Source: Actinopolymorpha singaporensis (GTDB taxonomy: Bacteria; Actinomycetota; Actinomycetes; Propionibacteriales; Actinopolymorphaceae). Taken from it: DNA of 64,000 bases. A program made the translations under genes and the position numbers. Location of the stretch: positions 1,674,001 to 1,738,000 of the forward strand of contig NZ_LT629732.1 of NCBI RefSeq assembly GCF_900104745.1, given 5' to 3'. Below are positions 52,765 through 61,729 of the stretch, in pieces. The first letter of the stretch is position 1. Each line of letters starts with the position of its first letter. The notes under the pieces were generated by a model. It was not told the origin of the DNA, ran no database searches, and worked only from the letters and a program-made list of their open reading frames with translations.

Positions 52765-52837
52765 GGGCCGTTAGCTCAACTGGCAGAGCAGCGGACTTTT
52801 AATCCGCGGGTTCTGGGTTCGATCCCCAGGCGGCCCA
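52765..52837 (+). tRNA. tRNA-Lys (TTT)
   Basis: The gene begins GGGCCGTTAGCTCAACTGGC, has the anticodon loop CTTTTAA (anticodon TTT) and T-loop GGTTCGATCCC. CCA is not encoded. Its 3' end is repeated at 58596-58634. Confidence 0.96.
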
Positions 52838-52839
52838 CC
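52801..52839. repeat. att site at tRNA-Lys, left copy
   Basis: These 39 nt of the tRNA-Lys 3' end match 58596-58634 with one mismatch. The pair bounds a 5.8-kb inserted segment. Confidence 0.8.
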
Positions 52840-53013
52840 GCGAAATGACCTGCGACAGCCCGTCCACCTGTCTCAGTCCGGATACGTGCGTGACACCAGC
52901 CATGGCACGAACTTGCTGATCTTCGTGTCTCTTCTGAGGTCCTCTGGACCTCAGAAGAGACAGCGCGGCTCGATCGACGTGCTACCGAGCGGGGCACTTT
53001 GAGTCCGTGTCTT

Positions 53014-53265
53014 CGCCGGAACCGATCCGCTCACCAAGCGCCGGCTCAGCCTCACGGAGGTTGTGCCGCCCGGTCCCAAGGCAGCGGCGCAGGCAGAGGG
53101 TCAGGACGCGCCTGCTCAACCAGGTCGACGCTGCGGACCTACCCGGGCTACGTCGAGAGGCACATCCGGCCGCTCATTGGGCACGTGAAAGGTTGGCGCC
53201 CTGGACGCCGACTGATGGACTCGTTCTACGTCGAACTCCGACGCTGCCGCGGTCATTGCGATCAA
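53014..53265 (+). pseudogene. Tyrosine integrase remnant beside tRNA-Lys
   Basis: Pieces in different frames read DPLTKRRLSLTEVVPPGPKA, RLLNQVDAADLPGLR, TYPGYVERHIRPLIGHVKG and DSFYVELRRCRGHC. These are the N-terminal and core-binding part of phage/AICE-type tyrosine integrases (TGR-x-DPLTKR ... RHIRPxIG ... LDSFYAELRRCRxHC). The catalytic domain is missing and several frameshifts are present. Its position beside tRNA-Lys fits the element that inserted there. Confidence 0.8.
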
Positions 53266-53311
53266 CGTACCGAAACCCGGCGCCAGCGCACCGCCGTCTT
53301 GAAGGCCCCAT

Positions 53312-53554
53312 GGATACTGCTTCGACCTCGGCAGCGGGCCAACGATCTTCCTGGTCAAGGTAAAAGAAGGCGGAGACGCGAGAGTTTCGTACCTTACCCA
53401 TGACTGGGAAGGCCCTGATTACGATATGCAATTGGTTACCTTCGGATCCAAGGACACAGAAGACACGTGGCGGAAATTGAAAGAGCACGACGTAACGGGT
53501 CCTGAATTGAGAACATACGATGGAAATCGAAAGAATTTCAATTCTACGACTTGA
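53312..53554 (+). pseudogene. 3' fragment of an unknown AT-rich gene
   Basis: One open frame without a start reads GPTIFLVKVKEGGDARVSYL, then QLVTFGSKDTEDTWRKLKEH, and ends RKNFNSTT with a stop at 53554. Base composition is clearly lower in GC than its neighbours, so it came from another source. The family is not recognised. Confidence 0.45.
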
Positions 53555-53642
53555 ACGAAAACAGATTCGACGTTGGTCGGCTTCATTGTGCTGCTAGATC
53601 AACTCCTGACAGACCTTTGCGGAACTGGACTTTCTGGTGGGG

Positions 53643-53777
53643 TTGATGGAACCCCGGCCGGTCCATCTGGTCACCCTCGCGCCGAAGGTGGAGGTCTGCC
53701 GGCAGCGGAACGCGACCCGTGAACTCAGCGAACGGTGGGAGTTCGACGGCTGCTGCCTTCGGCGCCCTCGTACTTGA
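53643..53777 (+). pseudogene. Fragment of an AAA-type ATP-binding kinase gene
   Basis: The frame reads LMEPRPVHLVTLAPKVEVCR, then QRNATRELSERWEFDGC, and stops at 53777. This matches the middle of small P-loop kinases/phosphotransferases ('RPVHLVTLAP-x-x-EVCR-x-RNATR ... FDGY'). The N-terminal P-loop part and the C-terminus are missing. Confidence 0.5.
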
Positions 53778-54142
53778 CGCCTACCATCCCCGATGACGGC
53801 CTATGCCCGCCGGTAAACGTTAGGCAATGAGTCTGACAACTTGTGCGACTCCCCTTGATCATGAGGGGACGTGGCGCGCATTGAAAGGGCTGGGGGCCGC
53901 AACATGAAAGTCACTCGTCATCGGGTTGCCGGTTGCTGCCGTGAGGCACGCACGCGATAGGGCACCGGGGATCCTGACTCGATAGTTCACCGCAGGCGAG
54001 TTCACCGCGGGCGGTTCTTTCCGCCTGTCACAAGCCGGAAACGAGACACCCCGGCGTCGTCCCTGCTCGCTCCGTCGCGCCCGCTCACTGCCATGCCCGA
54101 CCGCTCTCGTGACTCGCTTACCTGGTTCAAGGAAGGAACACG
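53778..54142. other. Gene-free stretch before the 252-aa hypothetical gene
   Basis: No gene is supported. It ends in a good ribosome-binding site (AAGGAAGGA) for the next gene. Confidence 0.35.
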
Positions 54143-54901
54143 ATGGATTCCGCCCGCAACGACGCTTCCAATGACACGGGTGCCATGGAAGCGGGGTTCG
54201 CGCCGCAACCGTTCCCCGGCTGGCCGTTCCCGCACCGGCCGTTCCCGCCGGACCCGCAGCCGACCCCAGCGCCGCCGGCGTTCCAGGCAGCGCACTACAC
54301 CGCCCGGTTGGAGTCGATTCAGATCCTCAACACCCGGTCACGACACGAGGACAGCGACAAGGCCTCGGTGACGGTTGCCGTCAACAACAATCAGCCGGTG
54401 ACCGTCACCAAGGACCTCGGTGACCTGAACAACGGCACGTACCAGGTCGGCCTCCAGGTGCCGAACGTGTCCATCACCGCGCCGACGGACAAGTTCGCCT
54501 TCAACTATCTCGTGGTGAACAGCGGACACGCCGACTGGGAGAAGACCAACGCCACGCTCCACCAGATCGGCGGACAACTGGCGTCCGCTGGTGCCAAGGC
54601 AGCCACCACAGCCGCCGGCACACTCATCGGCGCATCCATCGGCGGCCTCGTCATGCCGGTCATCGGCAGCATCCTCGGCGCCGCCGCCGGCTGGCTCGTC
54701 GACCAGGTCACCTCCCTGCTCACCGCGAACTGCGACGGCCCGGTCGCTCTCGAGCAGGTGGGGCTCACCGGTGAGCAACTGTGGTTGAACACCCTGCACG
54801 GCGCCTTCCGGCACACCACCTACCACCCCGGCATCGATTCCAACGCCGGCTGCGGCAGCAACTCGATCTACCTCGCTACCTGGTCGATCAGCCGCAGCTG
54901 A
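54143..54901 (+). CDS. Hypothetical protein with glycine-zipper-like segment
   Basis: The 252-aa product starts at ATG 54143 with AAGGAAGGA upstream. The N-terminal 50 residues are Pro/Phe-rich (GWPFPHRPFPPDPQPTPAPP). A beta-rich part (about 50-125: TVAVNNNQPVTVTKDLGDLN) follows. Residues about 145-195 form a small-residue hydrophobic stretch resembling a glycine zipper: AAGTLIGASIGGLVMPVIGS, then ILGAAAGWLVDQV. The C-terminus is polar with two Cys. The zipper-like helix could insert in a membrane, as in pore-forming or envelope proteins. No known family is recognised. Confidence 0.65.
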   Translation: MDSARNDASNDTGAMEAGFAPQPFPGWPFPHRPFPPDPQPTPAPPAFQAAHYTARLESIQILNTRSRHEDSDKASVTVAVNNNQPVTVTKDLGDLNNGTYQVGLQVPNVSITAPTDKFAFNYLVVNSGHADWEKTNATLHQIGGQLASAGAKAATTAAGTLIGASIGGLVMPVIGSILGAAAGWLVDQVTSLLTANCDGPVALEQVGLTGEQLWLNTLHGAFRHTTYHPGIDSNAGCGSNSIYLATWSISRS

Positions 54902-55258
54902 CGCCAACCCAGGCGTTTCCCCGACCGCGTGGATCCGAGCCGTCCACGCGTTGGACGGAGTCGGCTGGGCTCGACGGTTCGAGCAACACCGAAGGGGCGG
55001 CCGAGCGCGGCCACCGCCACCTGGCGGAAGGTCACCCGGGCGCCCCTTCGCATGCCCGGACCCGAACACCGGCAGGTGCGTGCAGCACGACCTCTTCACA
55101 TTGCCGGAGTGCGACGAGCGCACCAACCGGTTGGTGCCGGCTGCGGCCGCCTTGGGTAGGGATGACCACCTGGCCGGGTCGTGACAAGGGCGGAGGCGGC
55201 CACCCCTGGACGCGCGCCAGTCTCGTGCAGCGGGTTAGCCTGGGCTCGTGGTCGCCCG

Positions 55259-56533
55259 ATGAGAACCTTCCGGTTGGCGCGATCACTCTCCCCGGCGGTG
55301 CAGGTGCTGCTGGTCAACTCGTTCGGCATCGCGTTCGGGTTCTTCATTCTCATCCCCTTCCTCGCCACGTACCTTCGCGACGAGCATCACCTCACCGCGG
55401 CCGCCGTCGGTGCAATCCTCGGCCTCCGCGTGTTCTGTCAACAGGGCCTGACCCTGGTCGGGGGTATAGCGGCTGACCGGTTCGGCGCGCGGCCGGTGAT
55501 CATCATCGGATGCGGGTTGCGTTGTGTGGCGTTCGGCATGTTCGCCGTCGTCGACCAGGTGGTCGGACTCGTCGCGGCGTCCATGATGGTCGGCCTCGCC
55601 GGTGCCTTCTTCAGTCCGGCGGCGCGGGCCTACATAGCGGTCGAGGCGGGAGAGCGACGCCTCGACGCCTTCGCGTTGCAGAACATCGCGAGCACTGTCG
55701 GTGCGCTCACCGGCCCGTTGTTGGGCAGTGTCCTCGTCGCGGTGGACTTCCGGTGGACGGCCGGCGTCTCGGCTGGCATCTTCGCCATCCTCACCGTCTG
55801 GCAGTGCTTCGAGCTGCCGTACCGCCCGGTCGAACCGCTCGCCACCAGAGCGCTTGGCGTGGCGGTGCGCGACGCCCTGCACAACCGTTCGTTCCTCGGT
55901 TTCGCCGTAGCGACGTCCGTGCTCTTCCTGCTCTACAACCAGTTCTATCTGTCGCTTCCGCTCGAGGCCACGCGCGTCACGGGATGGGCAGGTGCGGCCG
56001 GGTGCGTGTTCCTCGTGTCCACGCTCCTGACCCTGGGAACCCAGCTCCGGATGATCAAGTGGCTCCACCGACTCCTCGCACCGGGGATGGCGATCGTCTG
56101 CGGTCTCGTCGCCATCGCGGCGTCGTTCGTCCCGTTGGCGTGGAGTACTACGTCGACGCCGGCGGACAGTTCGGGCAGTCCGTCCACAGCGTGGGCCGTC
56201 GGCATCCTCGTAGCGGCGGCGCCGGTGCTGGTGGCGACACTGCTGTTGACGTTGGGGCTCGACGTCGCGCAGCCCTACGCGCTCGACCTCGTGACCGGCT
56301 TCGCGCCGGTCGGGCTCACCGGGACCTACATCGGGCTCGCGACGACTGCGGCGGGTATCACCACAGCGCTCGGCAACACCGCCATCGGCTATGCCGACGA
56401 CCTCGGCCGGCAGTGGTCGACACCCTGGATCAGCCCCGTCATGTTGGGAACCCTTGCAGTCGGGGCAGCGATCGCCGTCGCGGTGTTGCAGCGACGGGGA
56501 CGGCTCAGCCTCGACCCACCGGCGTCGACCTGA
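55259..56533 (+). CDS. MFS transporter
   Basis: The 424-aa product starts at ATG 55259 (MRTFRLARSLSPAVQVLLVN). It has twelve predicted membrane helices. The loop 2-3 motif GGIAADRFGARPVIIIGCGLR (D-R-x-G-x-R) near residues 66-86 is the classical MFS signature, and a central hydrophilic loop follows helix 6. It is a drug/H+ antiporter-like MFS protein. The substrate is unknown. It is convergent with the PhyH gene and probably moved with the element at tRNA-Lys. Confidence 0.9.
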   Translation: MRTFRLARSLSPAVQVLLVNSFGIAFGFFILIPFLATYLRDEHHLTAAAVGAILGLRVFCQQGLTLVGGIAADRFGARPVIIIGCGLRCVAFGMFAVVDQVVGLVAASMMVGLAGAFFSPAARAYIAVEAGERRLDAFALQNIASTVGALTGPLLGSVLVAVDFRWTAGVSAGIFAILTVWQCFELPYRPVEPLATRALGVAVRDALHNRSFLGFAVATSVLFLLYNQFYLSLPLEATRVTGWAGAAGCVFLVSTLLTLGTQLRMIKWLHRLLAPGMAIVCGLVAIAASFVPLAWSTTSTPADSSGSPSTAWAVGILVAAAPVLVATLLLTLGLDVAQPYALDLVTGFAPVGLTGTYIGLATTAAGITTALGNTAIGYADDLGRQWSTPWISPVMLGTLAVGAAIAVAVLQRRGRLSLDPPAST

Positions 56534-56568
56534 CAGTTCCGACGTCCGCAATGGCCACGACGCAGCGG

Positions 56569-56604
56569 CGACCTTCCGCTCTTCAGGGCCACGGACACAC
56601 GTTC
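56569..56604. repeat. Fragment of a tRNA-Phe att right flank
   Basis: CGACCTTCCGCTCTTCAGGG and what follows, ending GACACACGTTC, matches the core end plus right flank of att2 and att3 with few changes. It is 14 kb beyond the tRNA-Phe gene, inside the tRNA-Lys element. It shows that sequence from the family 2 ends moved to another site. Confidence 0.65.
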
Positions 56605-56620
56605 GCCCGATCGTCGAGGC

Positions 56621-57508
56621 TCAGCCGCCTACCGCGTTGTGCGGGAAAGCTTCGGCGGCCAACGTCCGTCCAGGGCGCATCCGCGGTGCCGTCGGCATCA
56701 CGATCGCGCGGCGGACCGGAGACAGGCGGGCCATCAGCTCCTCCGACGGCAGGTAGTTCATGCGCGGTGCGAGTAGATGCGGTGCGTACCGGTAGATCAG
56801 CACCCGCCGCTCGCCCGGATTCGTACGCGGCATCGAACCGTGGCAGATCCCGTCGGTGAACATCACTGCGTCACCGGCGCGCAGGTGCACCTCTCGCATG
56901 CCGATCGCCTGGTCCGCGCTGTGCCCGGCACTCCAGTTGCTGTGCGGATGCACGCTGTGCGCCTTGTGGCTGCCCGGCACGATCGTCGTCGCGCCGTCGC
57001 CGTAACCGATGTCGGTCAGCGCCATCAGGACGTTGATCTGGCCGACCGCCCAGTTGCCGTTGTGCCAGCGGAACAGCCCGGTGAACCGTACGTTGTCGCC
57101 GCCGGAATGGATCGGGATGTAGCCGCCACTGCGCCGGACGTTCAGGAAGCACTCGTCGATCCGCAAGTGCTGGTGCGCGCCGGAGATGATGTAGCGCCGC
57201 ACCTCGTCGATCCATGATGGATGGTCGATCAGTTCCTCGAAGGCCGGCCCACCCTCGATGATGTTCTGGAAGTTGACGCCATCCTCCGCGCCGTACGTGT
57301 GCACCTCGACGTCGCCGATCCATTCGCCTGGACGCAGGGCGCTGGGGTCCTGCGCGTCAACCCAGGCGTTGATCGCCTGCAGCTGGTCTCCGCTGAGCGC
57401 GCCACGCAGGACGCGGTAACCGTTGACGTCGAAGAGGTAGTCGCGTTCCTGCCGCGTGAGCGCTTCGTCGCTGGGCGAGACGACATCGGCGTTGGCCACT
57501 GTGGTCAT
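56621..57508 (-). CDS. Phytanoyl-CoA dioxygenase (PhyH) family protein
   Basis: The 295-aa Fe(II)/2-oxoglutarate-type oxygenase has the PhyH layout. It begins QERDYLFDVNGYRVLRGAL and goes on to a metal-binding region near FRWHNGNWAVGQINVLMALTDIGYGDGATTIVPGSHKAH (about 140-180). The distal His lies in GICHGSMPRTNPGERRVLIYRY (about 230-250), with the Arg that binds 2-oxoglutarate. It would hydroxylate a small organic substrate. It is transcribed divergently from the AraC gene, which probably controls it. Confidence 0.88.
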   Translation of the reverse strand: MTTVANADVVSPSDEALTRQERDYLFDVNGYRVLRGALSGDQLQAINAWVDAQDPSALRPGEWIGDVEVHTYGAEDGVNFQNIIEGGPAFEELIDHPSWIDEVRRYIISGAHQHLRIDECFLNVRRSGGYIPIHSGGDNVRFTGLFRWHNGNWAVGQINVLMALTDIGYGDGATTIVPGSHKAHSVHPHSNWSAGHSADQAIGMREVHLRAGDAVMFTDGICHGSMPRTNPGERRVLIYRYAPHLLAPRMNYLPSEELMARLSPVRRAIVMPTAPRMRPGRTLAAEAFPHNAVGG

Positions 57509-57626
57509 CTGGTAACCTCCGAACGGATGGAGCCGCCTTTGCTACCGCAACAGGCTGACATGCTCCAAAGCGTCTCCGCATTACCGCTCGTTCTGTCTTT
57601 ATTGCATCTGGTCAGGTGAGCTCACT

Positions 57627-58517
57627 ATGCCGGTACGCGCAGCGGCCGAGCTCCAACCCGCCACCGATCTGCGGATCGCGCCGGACCGGGACGGTTGGAC
57701 GAGCCTGCACCAGGCATGGGCGGTACCCGCCATGCGTCGGGATCATCGGCACGACGAACTCGAAGTCAACCTCGTCCTGGACGGGTGGGCGGAGTACCTC
57801 GTCGCCGGGCTGCGGGTCCACCTGCCGCGCCATGGCCTGGGCTGGTTGCTGCCCAGCCAGCCGCATCGGCTGATCAACCGTTCTCCCGACCTGCAGATGT
57901 GGATCGGTGTGTTCTGTCCCGCGCTGGTCGCGTCGAACGCCACACCTGCGGCCGACGGCGCCGGCCCTCCGGTCGCGTGGCTGTACGAGTCGCCGGAGGA
58001 GACGCTGGTCCGCGTACCCGGCACGTCCGAAACCCGTGAGTTGGCGAGGCTTTTCGCGCAACTGGACGATCCAGGCATGTCCACGAAGCGGCATCGGATC
58101 GGGCTGGCATGGCTGCTGGCGGAGTGCTGGCGAGCATTCCAGAGTGCCGATCTCGCACTCACCGGAGATCACCTGCATCCGGCTGTCGAGCTCGCAGCGC
58201 GATGGCTGTTCGACCATTCCGGCGACGCCGAGGCCAACGACTTGGAGGCGCTGGCTAGCCGCTGCGGGGTAAGCCGTCCGTGGTTGAGCACCCTGTTCCA
58301 GCAACAACTCGGCGAGTCGATGACCGACTTTCGCAACAAGCAACGCCTGCAGCGTTTTCGTGAACTGATCGCCCACCCGATGGGCATGCCCATGACAGCA
58401 GCCAGTTTCGCCGCGGGGTTCGGCAGCTACGCCCAGTGCTACCGCACCGTACGCCGCTACACGGGACTCTCCCCACACGATCTCCTCACCGAGGCCCTCG
58501 CCGACGGCAACAGATGA
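57627..58517 (+). CDS. AraC-family transcriptional regulator
   Basis: The 296-aa product starts at ATG 57627. The N-terminal cupin-like ligand domain has MRRDHRHDELEVNLVLDGWAEYLVAG (about residues 35-60). Two helix-turn-helix motifs form the C-terminal domain: LASRCGVSRPWLSTLFQQQLGESMTDFRNKQRLQRFRELI and FAAGFGSYAQCYRTVRRYTGLSPHDLL (about 205-290). It is divergent from the PhyH gene with 118 nt between, the usual arrangement for a regulator and its target. It ends 79 nt before the right att copy of the tRNA-Lys element. Confidence 0.92.
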   Translation: MPVRAAAELQPATDLRIAPDRDGWTSLHQAWAVPAMRRDHRHDELEVNLVLDGWAEYLVAGLRVHLPRHGLGWLLPSQPHRLINRSPDLQMWIGVFCPALVASNATPAADGAGPPVAWLYESPEETLVRVPGTSETRELARLFAQLDDPGMSTKRHRIGLAWLLAECWRAFQSADLALTGDHLHPAVELAARWLFDHSGDAEANDLEALASRCGVSRPWLSTLFQQQLGESMTDFRNKQRLQRFRELIAHPMGMPMTAASFAAGFGSYAQCYRTVRRYTGLSPHDLLTEALADGNR

Positions 58518-58595
58518 TCGCCGCCGAGCCGATGAATGCCGGGGTCACGGTCAGGTTCGCAAGATGACGCACAGCGCGGACAGCTATCTTGATCA

Positions 58596-58634
58596 AATCC
58601 GCGAGTTCTGGGTTCGATCCCCAGGCGGCCCACC
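58596..58634. repeat. att site at tRNA-Lys, right copy
   Basis: These 39 nt match the 3' end of tRNA-Lys at 52801-52839, differing only in GCGA versus GCGG. It is the distal boundary of the inserted segment and not a functional tRNA, since no 5' half is present. Confidence 0.8.
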
Positions 58635-58705
58635 AATCCCCAGGTCCGAGCGGGTCCCCCGCTCCTCGTCCTGGCGGGCAGGCCAACCGGGCGAAAGGAG
58701 CACCG

Positions 58706-59122
58706 GTGTTTTCGATTGACGAGCTCGCAGCTTGTGTGGATGCGGACCTTCGCGCACTGAGCGACCGCTGGTCGGTCGAGATCGTGACGACGGAGGGCGT
58801 GCCCGATCAGGTACGCGAGACCGCGGCCTCGCACGGGTTGAGTATTCCGGAGCTTTTCCCGCAGGCAGTGTCGGTTCGGCATGACGGATTTCCGTACAGC
58901 CGGTTGACCCTGAGTTCTGGGCCCGACGAAGGCGGCGAGCAACTCGAGGCGTCGATCGAGCAGCTGAAAACCTTCGTCGCCGAGGTGACTACCGAGGAAT
59001 GGCCGGGATGCCCGCACCACCGCCATGCACTGGTGCCGACGTACGAAGACGGCTCGCTCGGCTGGGCATGTCCGTCGTCACACGAGGTGCTTGTCCCGCT
59101 CGGTGGCCTGTCCCAGCTCTGA
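58706..59122 (+). CDS. Hypothetical protein
   Basis: The 138-aa soluble protein starts at GTG 58706 with GAAAGGAG upstream (MFSIDELAACVDADLRALSD). It is mixed alpha/beta, with RWSVEIVTTEGVPDQVRETA and a C-terminal CPHHRHALVPTYEDGSLGWACP in which Cys and His residues could bind metal. The pairing of 'CPxHRHALxP' and 'GWACP' resembles small actinomycete proteins of unknown function. Confidence 0.6.
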   Translation: MFSIDELAACVDADLRALSDRWSVEIVTTEGVPDQVRETAASHGLSIPELFPQAVSVRHDGFPYSRLTLSSGPDEGGEQLEASIEQLKTFVAEVTTEEWPGCPHHRHALVPTYEDGSLGWACPSSHEVLVPLGGLSQL

Positions 59123-59130
59123 ACACGTCC

Positions 59131-59444
59131 GGCGTGTACGTGGCCGGGCTGCTCGTCGGCACGCTCACGCACGTGAGCGACCTCGTCCGGTATGGCCTGT
59201 ATCCGTACGCCTGGGCGCCGGACTGGCTGAACGTCTGCTGGACCTCGCCTTCCTCAGCGTCGTCACCGACCTCGCCGCCAACTTCTACGCCACGTACGGC
59301 AACCAGCACCTCGACCTCGGATCCGCCCCGGGGCTCCAGCGGCTCACGGCCTTCACCCTTCTCCTGCTGGGAACGGCACCTCTCGTACGCAGGCATCTCG
59401 TAGGTCCTTGCGCAGCAGGACGCACGTCGTCTCGATCCGGGTGA
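59131..59444 (+). pseudogene. Frameshifted small gene
   Basis: The first frame reads VYVAGLLVGTLTHVSDLVRY and YAWAPDWLNV to about 59235. A second frame then continues LLDLAFLSVVTDLAANFYAT and GNQHLDLGSAPGLQRLTAF, with a stop at 59444. One base shift near 59238 would join them. The 3' end overlaps a minus-strand small gene, so the true end may be earlier. The family is unknown. Confidence 0.45.
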
Positions 59445-59560
59445 CCGTGCCGTCGGCCAGTTCGTCGTCCCACGCGCTGGTCTTGCTGCGCTGGTCTTGC
59501 CGCGCTGGTCTTGGTGCCGTACGTGCCCAACAGGTCGCGAATCGTGACGTCCAGGGTCAT
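59353..59560 (-). pseudogene. 59-aa gene disrupted by a 14-bp tandem repeat
   Basis: From ATG 59560 the frame reads MTLDVTIRDLLGTYGTKTSA. It then meets two extra copies of a 14-bp unit (28 nt), which put the rest out of frame. Removing these copies gives 180 nt, exactly 60 codons: the reading continues WDDELADGTVTRIETTCVLL, then KDLRDACVREVPFPAGEG and a stop at 59353. The disruption is therefore clearly explained by repeat expansion. The function is unknown. Confidence 0.6.
59474..59515. repeat. 14-bp tandem repeat, three copies
   Basis: GCGCTGGTCTTGCT, GCGCTGGTCTTGCC and GCGCTGGTCTTGGT follow each other without gap. A change by three units would be neutral to frame, but one or two are not, so this repeat can switch the reading frame of the small gene by slippage. 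Confidence 0.75.
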
Positions 59561-59716
59561 ACGGACGGGTTCGGTTGCTCGTCGCTCGTTCACCCGCCCG
59601 ATTCTGCTCCGCGAGCCTCGGGCGGAGGTGAGGTCAGGACGGGGTGCCCGGGCCAGGTAGCCTCGACGGTCGACGGCACCGGCGCCGTCGTTCCGACATC
59701 CACACTCGGCTGCTGA

Positions 59717-61102
<1,386 letters not shown>

Positions 61103-61729
61103 TCTCGCTTATTGCACGCTTGGTACGCCGGGCGCTGGATCAGTGCCGCTTCCTCATCTGAGGCGCATTGGACTGGTCCGGGATCGAGTTGTCCCGGGCC
61201 CCGTCGCGCGCGGATTTTACCGCGCGGCAACCGACCAGGCCGTAGCTGCTGTGTTCCGGGCTTCCAGTCCGGGACATTGTGGATCCAACGGCCTTGAGCG
61301 CCGACCCGAATAATCTCGTGACCGCACGCGCAGGAGGTGGTCTGCACCAGATCCTGCGTCAACCGCTGCGCTGGCGTTAGGGCCTCCGTTCCGTGGTGTC
61401 TTGGCTTGCTGTCGCCCAGTGGAGTCGAATCCGGCTCGCGGCGGCGCACCGGTGACACGGGCTGCTTCGGCGCGTACACGGGTGGCGGTCTGCGAGACCA
61501 GCGCCACGCGGGTGGAGCCGGTCCAGATCCTGCACGAACGCCATCTCGCGCAGGTCGTGACCAGCACTGAGGTTACTTTTGGGTACTCCCAGCGCGACGG
61601 CTGGTGCGCCTATACCTGCAGTGCTCGTGGTGAGCTGCACGGCCAGGTTGCCCACGGTGCCGCCCCTTCGGCACTGACCGGCCGAGGATTTACCCTCACA
61701 CTGACTAACCCGGCACCCATTGAGATGAC
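61103..61729. other. Intergenic stretch with a possible gene fragment
   Basis: No intact gene is supported. On the minus strand about 61190-61380 reads VQTTSCACGHEIIRVGAQGR, then WIHNVPDWKPGTQQLRPG, which has the look of a Cys/His-containing fragment, without a start or conserved end. The rest shows only short open frames. Confidence 0.4.

Larger units (their letters stand above)
52801..58634. mobile_element. Integrative element remnant at tRNA-Lys
   Basis: The 5.8-kb segment is flanked by direct repeats of the tRNA-Lys 3' end, with integrase fragments directly beside the tRNA. It contains several gene fragments, then a secreted/helical hypothetical gene, an MFS transporter, a PhyH-type oxygenase and an AraC regulator. 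No intact recombinase or transfer gene remains, so it is immobile by itself. Confidence 0.75.

Noticed and set aside
58596-58637. Possible second tRNA-Lys gene
   Set aside because: Only the 3' part is present; the D-arm and 5' acceptor strand are missing. It is an att repeat.
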